Shown here in pieces: positions 4,213 through 7,552 of a DNA stretch of 7,552 nt; within the stretch, counting starts at the first letter, position 1, and each line of letters begins with the position of its first letter. Both the position numbers and the translations under genes were made by a program. The notes beneath the pieces were generated by a model. It was not told the DNA's origin. It made no database searches and saw only the letters and a program-made list of their open reading frames with translations. Source of the stretch: an uncultured Lachnospiraceae bacterium (lineage in GTDB: Bacteria > Bacillota > Clostridia > Lachnospirales > Lachnospiraceae); contig CAJOQZ010000166.1 of assembly GCA_905236585.1 (NCBI GenBank), forward strand, positions 1-7,552, given 5' to 3'.

Positions 4213-5448
4213 CTATTCCTTTATCTCTCCCCGCAAGCGTTCCATCCAGTCGTTCAGATCCGTTATTGCCTTAAAATCAATGGAATAGATGCCGCCGCCC
4301 GTCTTCAAGACTTCTTCGAACGCCTTCGCAGCCTCGCTTGCGTTCTCGTCTTCCATGACTTCTTTATATTTGTCAGGATCATAGGTATGTGCCGCAGCAT
4401 ATTTGTCGGAAATTTCTTTCGCGATCGCGTCCGCCGCCGCCTTCGCCGCAAAATACGCCGAATCGTCACGGTTGACTTCTTTTACAGCACTGTAGTTGTC
4501 TACGCTTTTTTTGATTACGTCACTCACATAATCCGCATCATGCCACTTCGACGGTTCGTCGAGCAACGCGTAAAAATCCTTCGTCCCTTCCGTGAGTGCT
4601 TCCGTCGCGTTCCGCTTTCGCGCCTCCATGGACAACTGTGTCGAAATCTCGTTCAAAAGCGTCTCTTTGCTGTCCGTTTCAAGTGTATATCCCGTAATCC
4701 CCGCATTCGGCTCGATCACATTGAATTTTGTATCAAAGGTCTCTTTGATCGGGTTTAAGATATTGTTGGAAAAAGATGATTCGTATGCCTCATCCAACGC
4801 ATCCATGCGGATCTTCGCTTCATCCGCCGTGTAATTTGCCTCGATATCCGTCTTCGTCCGATCGTACGCATCCGCCATTTTCCCGATCGTATCAAACGAG
4901 ATATCGGCGCTCGTAATATCGCTGTGCGAATAATCGAAAGCGACCGCCTTACCCATAAAAGAATCTTTGAATCCGGCGGAAATATCATCAAACATTGTCC
5001 GATAGGACGACAGTTCTTTTCCTATATCCGAGATTTCGCTGCTTGCCGCCGGCTGCGCCATGCTCATTGAACGCTGCATCCGCACCAGCGCGGAATCCGT
5101 ATTCGACAGGTCCGCCTTTTGCAGCCCCGAAGCCGCGCGGATTTCTTCCTGTCTTTCCTTCAACTCGTCCATGGTAACTTCAAGGGATATCGGTTCGCTT
5201 ATTACTTTCTCCACTTTTTTCTTGGTTTCTTCGATGTTCGTCCCTGCAAGGGCACTGGTTTTCGGCGGATTTTCCGTACGGATTCTTTCGATCTCCTTTT
5301 CTAGTTCTTCCATTTCACGGTCCACACCCGACATATTTTCCGTGCCTTGCGCCGTCGATGTATTCTGTGTCCCCTGCGGTTTTGCCCTGCCCGTTGTGTA
5401 CGCGGGATTTTGCATATTAGTTGTCGCTTGTGATACTGTCATATTCAT
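4213..5448 (-). CDS. Possible separate 411-residue protein from an internal in-frame start
   Basis: At residue 384 of the sigma ORF there is an ATG (5448-5446) preceded by AAGGAGG (5460-5454) with 5-nt spacing, a near-ideal Shine-Dalgarno and far better than that of the full ORF. The start context ACC-ATG-AAY-ATG-A is repeated at both starts (MNMIT and MNMTV). The product begins with a Gln/Thr/Asn-rich segment, then a charged coiled-coil stretch, then helical regions containing FDYSHSDITSADISFDTIGK and ending WMERLRGEIKE. There is no signal peptide or membrane helix, so it would be cytoplasmic if made alone, but outside the cell membrane if made as part of the fusion. No family is recognised. 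The simplest reading is that two adjacent genes became one frame, or that two proteins come from one ORF. Confidence 0.5.
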   Translation of the reverse strand: MNMTVSQATTNMQNPAYTTGRAKPQGTQNTSTAQGTENMSGVDREMEELEKEIERIRTENPPKTSALAGTNIEETKKKVEKVISEPISLEVTMDELKERQEEIRAASGLQKADLSNTDSALVRMQRSMSMAQPAASSEISDIGKELSSYRTMFDDISAGFKDSFMGKAVAFDYSHSDITSADISFDTIGKMADAYDRTKTDIEANYTADEAKIRMDALDEAYESSFSNNILNPIKETFDTKFNVIEPNAGITGYTLETDSKETLLNEISTQLSMEARKRNATEALTEGTKDFYALLDEPSKWHDADYVSDVIKKSVDNYSAVKEVNRDDSAYFAAKAAADAIAKEISDKYAAAHTYDPDKYKEVMEDENASEAAKAFEEVLKTGGGIYSIDFKAITDLNDWMERLRGEIKE

Positions 5449-6597
5449 GGTAACCTCCTTGTCTTGTTCTTTGCCGCCTTCCGTGGCAGTATAGATAACG
5501 GCTTTCTGCTGTACGTTGTTATCCCGCCGCGGCGGTTTTTCGTCCGCCGCATACTGCGTTTCTTCATCCGCCGCATGCCGTATGTCCTCATCTATAATCT
5601 TAGAATCCGTCGATACGACGCCGGATGCGACCCGCTCATCCTCACATTCCGCCGATGCTTCGCTCACAAGATACGGCGCATTTTGCATCATCCGCAGAAT
5701 GGAAGCAATCTCATCTTCGGAGAGTTCGCGCTTTGGCAGAAACAGTTTTTGCTCCGCTAACGCAAAACAGATACAGGTATCGTCGATCTCCTTTTCCGAT
5801 GCAACGTATCGGACGTCCTTTCCCTTTTCCGCCGCACCTCCGTCCTGTGTCAAAAGACGGTACAAGCGCAGATACTCTTCGTCCGTCAGTTCCCGGGACA
5901 GCGCAATCGTACTCATCTTAACATACGTTCTTGCCGTTTGGATGGACGCCTGTTTTACCGCCTCGTCCTCATCTTCCGCCGCGCCGGTCGGATGCGATGC
6001 TTCACCAAACTGCACGCGGGGTGCTACATCGTACAAATGAACCACACTCCCAATGAGCAGGCAGACCGCCGCCAACGCGCCAAGCATCGCCGCTAAGCGT
6101 TTTCTTGCGCGGGAGAGGCGGGATTTCACCGTGCCCTCGGCGATATGCAGCCGTCGGCTGATCTCTCTGACCGAAAACCCTTCAAAATAGTACCACCGGA
6201 TCACGGTTCGGTAGTCTATCGGCAGATCGTCTACCGCATCCCTTATCCGCTCTGCTTCCACGCTCTGCTCCGGCAAATCCGCATTTTGTGAAAAAAGCAT
6301 TCGCCCTGCTGCCCTGTTTGGCACGTTTTCATACAGTGCGATATCCGCCGTCGGCAGCATCCGTGCTTTCACGCGAATCAGATTCTTCGACACGTTGACG
6401 ACGATGCGCATCAGCCATGGCTTCGCCGCTTCTTTTTTTTGCAGACTTTTCCGGTTTTCGAATGCTTTTACTACCGTCTCTGAGTACGCGTCCTCTGCGT
6501 CCGTCCAGTTTTGCAGTATTCGAAATGCCTGTGCGAGCATAAGTATTCTGTTTTTTGCGATAACATCCGCCAGTTCTTCTTCCGTTATCATGTTCAT
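4213..6597 (-). CDS. ECF sigma factor fused to a transmembrane helix and a large unrecognised C-terminal region
   Basis: A 794-residue ORF. Sigma region 2 is at about 10-78 (DAEDAYSETVVKAFENRK, then WLMRIVVNVSKNLIR) and region 4 at about 115-167 (LPIDYRTVIRWYYFEG, IAEGTVKSRLSRARKRL), a standard RNA polymerase-binding and -35-recognising ECF factor. It is followed at once by one hydrophobic helix at about 169-187, which would anchor the sigma domain inside the membrane. Residues 195-383 are acidic and low-complexity with two similar helical motifs, RELTDEEYLRLYRLL (235-249) and RELSEDEIASILRMM (290-304). Residues 384-794 are mostly helical, with likely coiled coil at 425-485 and no recognised domain. 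Typical ECF factors are 160-200 residues. The ribosome site at 6597 is weak (GAAAGG 14 nt away); an in-frame TGA upstream rules out a longer start. It is collinear with the XRE/membrane gene 42 bp upstream. Confidence 0.85.
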   Translation of the reverse strand: MNMITEEELADVIAKNRILMLAQAFRILQNWTDAEDAYSETVVKAFENRKSLQKKEAAKPWLMRIVVNVSKNLIRVKARMLPTADIALYENVPNRAAGRMLFSQNADLPEQSVEAERIRDAVDDLPIDYRTVIRWYYFEGFSVREISRRLHIAEGTVKSRLSRARKRLAAMLGALAAVCLLIGSVVHLYDVAPRVQFGEASHPTGAAEDEDEAVKQASIQTARTYVKMSTIALSRELTDEEYLRLYRLLTQDGGAAEKGKDVRYVASEKEIDDTCICFALAEQKLFLPKRELSEDEIASILRMMQNAPYLVSEASAECEDERVASGVVSTDSKIIDEDIRHAADEETQYAADEKPPRRDNNVQQKAVIYTATEGGKEQDKEVTMNMTVSQATTNMQNPAYTTGRAKPQGTQNTSTAQGTENMSGVDREMEELEKEIERIRTENPPKTSALAGTNIEETKKKVEKVISEPISLEVTMDELKERQEEIRAASGLQKADLSNTDSALVRMQRSMSMAQPAASSEISDIGKELSSYRTMFDDISAGFKDSFMGKAVAFDYSHSDITSADISFDTIGKMADAYDRTKTDIEANYTADEAKIRMDALDEAYESSFSNNILNPIKETFDTKFNVIEPNAGITGYTLETDSKETLLNEISTQLSMEARKRNATEALTEGTKDFYALLDEPSKWHDADYVSDVIKKSVDNYSAVKEVNRDDSAYFAAKAAADAIAKEISDKYAAAHTYDPDKYKEVMEDENASEAAKAFEEVLKTGGGIYSIDFKAITDLNDWMERLRGEIKE
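5446..5460 (-). promoter_or_regulatory. Internal ribosome binding site inside the sigma-TM ORF
   Basis: AAGGAGG-TTACC-ATG on the minus strand. It is the strongest Shine-Dalgarno in the window and lies in frame within a longer ORF, so it decides whether the C-terminal 411 residues are made separately. Confidence 0.6.
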
Positions 6598-6604
6598 GGT
6601 TCTA

Positions 6605-6616
6605 AAAGGCGCCTTT
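6605..6616. promoter_or_regulatory. 12-bp perfect palindrome in the sigma gene leader
   Basis: AAAGGCGCCTTT lies 8 bp upstream of the sigma start codon and covers the only weak Shine-Dalgarno candidate. It could bind a dimeric regulator such as the upstream XRE protein, or hide the ribosome site in RNA. The function is inferred. Confidence 0.4.
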
Positions 6617-6625
6617 CATAAATAA

Positions 6626-6652
6626 GACAAACGGGAACCTCAATCGGTTCCC
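6626..6652 (-). promoter_or_regulatory. Candidate autoregulated ECF-type promoter for the sigma gene
   Basis: Minus strand GGGAACC (6652-6646), 16 bp, then TGTC (6629-6626), about 30 bp before the ATG. ECF promoters typically have an AAC-containing -35 such as GGAACC or TGAAAC and a CGT(C/A)-like -10 at about 16 bp, and ECF genes are often self-activated. The same bases also form a hairpin, so the match may be incidental. Confidence 0.3.
6633..6652 (-). terminator. Hairpin overlapping the XRE stop codon
   Basis: 7-bp stem GGGAACC / GGTTCCC with a 6-nt loop. The stop codon TGA (6642-6640) is in the loop/arm. The minus-strand tail (GTTTGTC) is a weak U-tract; on plus the tail ATTTTTGA is better. 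It may partly separate transcription of the XRE and sigma genes. Confidence 0.45.
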
Positions 6653-7413
6653 ATTTTTGAAAAAAGCCGCATATAAAACGGATATATGATAAGCGCCAAA
6701 AGGCACGCGTAAAATGCGGTCAGCACGGCAACCGCCAGATTCGGTCCGAGCATTTCGGGCGTGCTGTAAAACGCGTGCAAAATGATCGGAATCGCAAACA
6801 AAAATCCCAATCCTCCCGAAAGAAGCGTCATGCGGATGGCAAAACGCATCGCTGCGGCAGAGCGTTTGATCCGTTCCGCCGCAACCGGCGTTCCGTCTTT
6901 TTCTTTGAATTTCCGAATGCAGATATAAAACCCGTCAAAAAAAGCATGCACATAGCCGCCGAACGTCAAGAACAAAAGGGGCAGCCCCGTCGCTCCGACA
7001 AAGGACGGGATGTCGATATACCATGCAAGATTACGTATTCCCAGATTGGATATATAAAACAAAAAAACAAATGTAAATCCAACGATTCCGCCGATCATAG
7101 TCGTAACCTTCGCCCGACGGTTTGCCCTGTTATTCTCTTCCGAAGTTTTCATCAAGTCCATCATATGTTCCTCCGCTTTCTGATTGTACTTTTCCGAAGA
7201 AAGCACCTCGCCGGAAAGAAGATCATTCACGCTGACATGCAGGACATCGCAAAGCGCGTTCATTATGGACACGTCCGGCAGACCCCGCCCGGTTTCCCAT
7301 TTGGAAACGGTTTTGTCGCTGATTAAAAGCGCATCCGCAAGCGATTTCTGCGTCAGTCCGTTTTCTTTTCTTTGCTGCGCGATAAACGCGCCGATCTTTT
7401 CCTGGTCAAGCAT
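6640..7413 (-). CDS. XRE-family HTH regulator with C-terminal MotA/ExbB-like membrane domain
   Basis: A 257-residue protein. Residues 6-65 form an XRE/Cro-type helix-turn-helix (GAFIAQQRKENGLTQKSLA, recognition helix around SDKTVSKWETG, then LPDVSIMNALCDVL), expected to bind operator DNA as a dimer. A charged linker (70-102) leads to four predicted membrane helices at about 103-121, 136-158, 192-213 and 225-245. The pattern YIDIPSFVGATGLPLLF followed later by GPNLAVAVLTAFYACLLAL resembles MotA/TolQ/ExbB proton-channel subunits (IDxPS near helix entry, late G-x-x-x-A-x-x-x-T-x-Y helix); this is a remote match by eye. The start is supported by AGGAG six bases upstream (7424-7420). It probably senses a membrane or ion-gradient state and regulates itself or the sigma gene downstream. 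Confidence 0.82.
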   Translation of the reverse strand: MLDQEKIGAFIAQQRKENGLTQKSLADALLISDKTVSKWETGRGLPDVSIMNALCDVLHVSVNDLLSGEVLSSEKYNQKAEEHMMDLMKTSEENNRANRRAKVTTMIGGIVGFTFVFLFYISNLGIRNLAWYIDIPSFVGATGLPLLFLTFGGYVHAFFDGFYICIRKFKEKDGTPVAAERIKRSAAAMRFAIRMTLLSGGLGFLFAIPIILHAFYSTPEMLGPNLAVAVLTAFYACLLALIIYPFYMRLFSKMGTD

Positions 7414-7479
7414 ATAATACTCCTGTTCCGTTATCCGCCGGCAAATCTGCGGGATGCCCCCGCCCCTGTTACATATCCT

Positions 7480-7509
7480 ATCTTACTGCGAATCGGATGC
7501 GAAATGCAA
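7480..7509 (-). promoter_or_regulatory. Weak candidate promoter of the XRE gene
   Basis: Minus strand TTGCAT (7509-7504), 18 bp, TAAGAT (7485-7480). Both boxes are imperfect. The remaining bases up to 7552 show no gene; a 6-bp inverted repeat CGTAGA (7519-7524) / TCTACG (7544-7549) is present without known role. Confidence 0.3.
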
Positions 7510-7552
7510 CCTATGCATCGTAGAATCAGTGTATATATCGTCCTCTACGGAG

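Noticed and set aside
5060..6040. Long plus-strand ORFs of 144 and 174 codons
   Set aside because: Antisense shadows of the sigma-TM gene, Ser/Arg/Phe-rich, no domain and no ribosome site.
6775..7326. Plus-strand ORF of 183 codons
   Set aside because: Antisense to the XRE/membrane gene and rich in Arg/Lys/His as expected for a shadow frame; the minus strand has clear HTH and membrane features.

Overview
The window looks like a chromosomal segment of an anaerobic Firmicute of the Clostridia, most like Lachnospiraceae. This rests on the phosphate acetyltransferase sequence, the Cys-cluster GGDEF/EAL protein, the ECF sigma and XRE/membrane proteins, strong AGGAGG ribosome binding sites and a tRNA gene without encoded CCA. 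The assignment is an inference from protein character; no 16S or other marker is present.

Layout. (1) 1-836, minus: the first 278 codons of phosphate acetyltransferase (pta), running off the left edge. (2) 878-928: two divergent promoters that appear to share one palindromic -35 hexamer, TTGCAA. (3) 969-2645, plus: a 558-residue c-di-GMP protein with an N-terminal Cys cluster, a degenerate GGDEF domain and an apparently intact EAL phosphodiesterase domain. It ends in a hairpin that overlaps its stop codon. (4) 2677-3214, minus, visibly AT-richer than its surroundings: an MNT nucleotidyltransferase followed by only the C-terminal end of its HEPN partner, apparently a decayed MNT/HEPN toxin-antitoxin pair. 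(5) 3370-3900: a dense repeat region around a minus-strand tRNA-Gln(CUG). On the 3' side are two partial copies of the tRNA 3' end, three copies of a 42-bp module and two strong hairpin terminators. On the 5' side are about three 39-40 bp tandem repeats, each carrying the first ten bases of the tRNA, between the tRNA promoter and the gene. (6) 3950-4112: three noncoding hairpins. (7) 4213-6597, minus: a 794-residue ORF made of an ECF sigma factor, one transmembrane helix, a linker region and an unrecognised C-terminal part of about 410 residues. The C-terminal part begins at an in-frame ATG with a near-ideal AAGGAGG site, better than the site at the ORF's own start. (8) 6640-7413, minus: an XRE-type helix-turn-helix protein with a four-helix membrane domain resembling MotA/TolQ/ExbB.

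How the genes may work together. The XRE/membrane protein and the membrane sigma ORF are collinear and 42 bp apart, and both join a DNA- or polymerase-binding domain to a membrane segment. They may form a membrane-signal-to-transcription module. A GGGAACC inverted repeat between them could serve as the terminator of the first gene, as the -35 of an autoregulated ECF promoter, or both. The pta and EAL genes share a control region, which may tie acetyl-phosphate metabolism to c-di-GMP breakdown by promoter competition. The points most worth a second look are the sigma-TM fusion with its internal start, the tRNA-end repeats on both sides of tRNA-Gln, and the shared -35 element.
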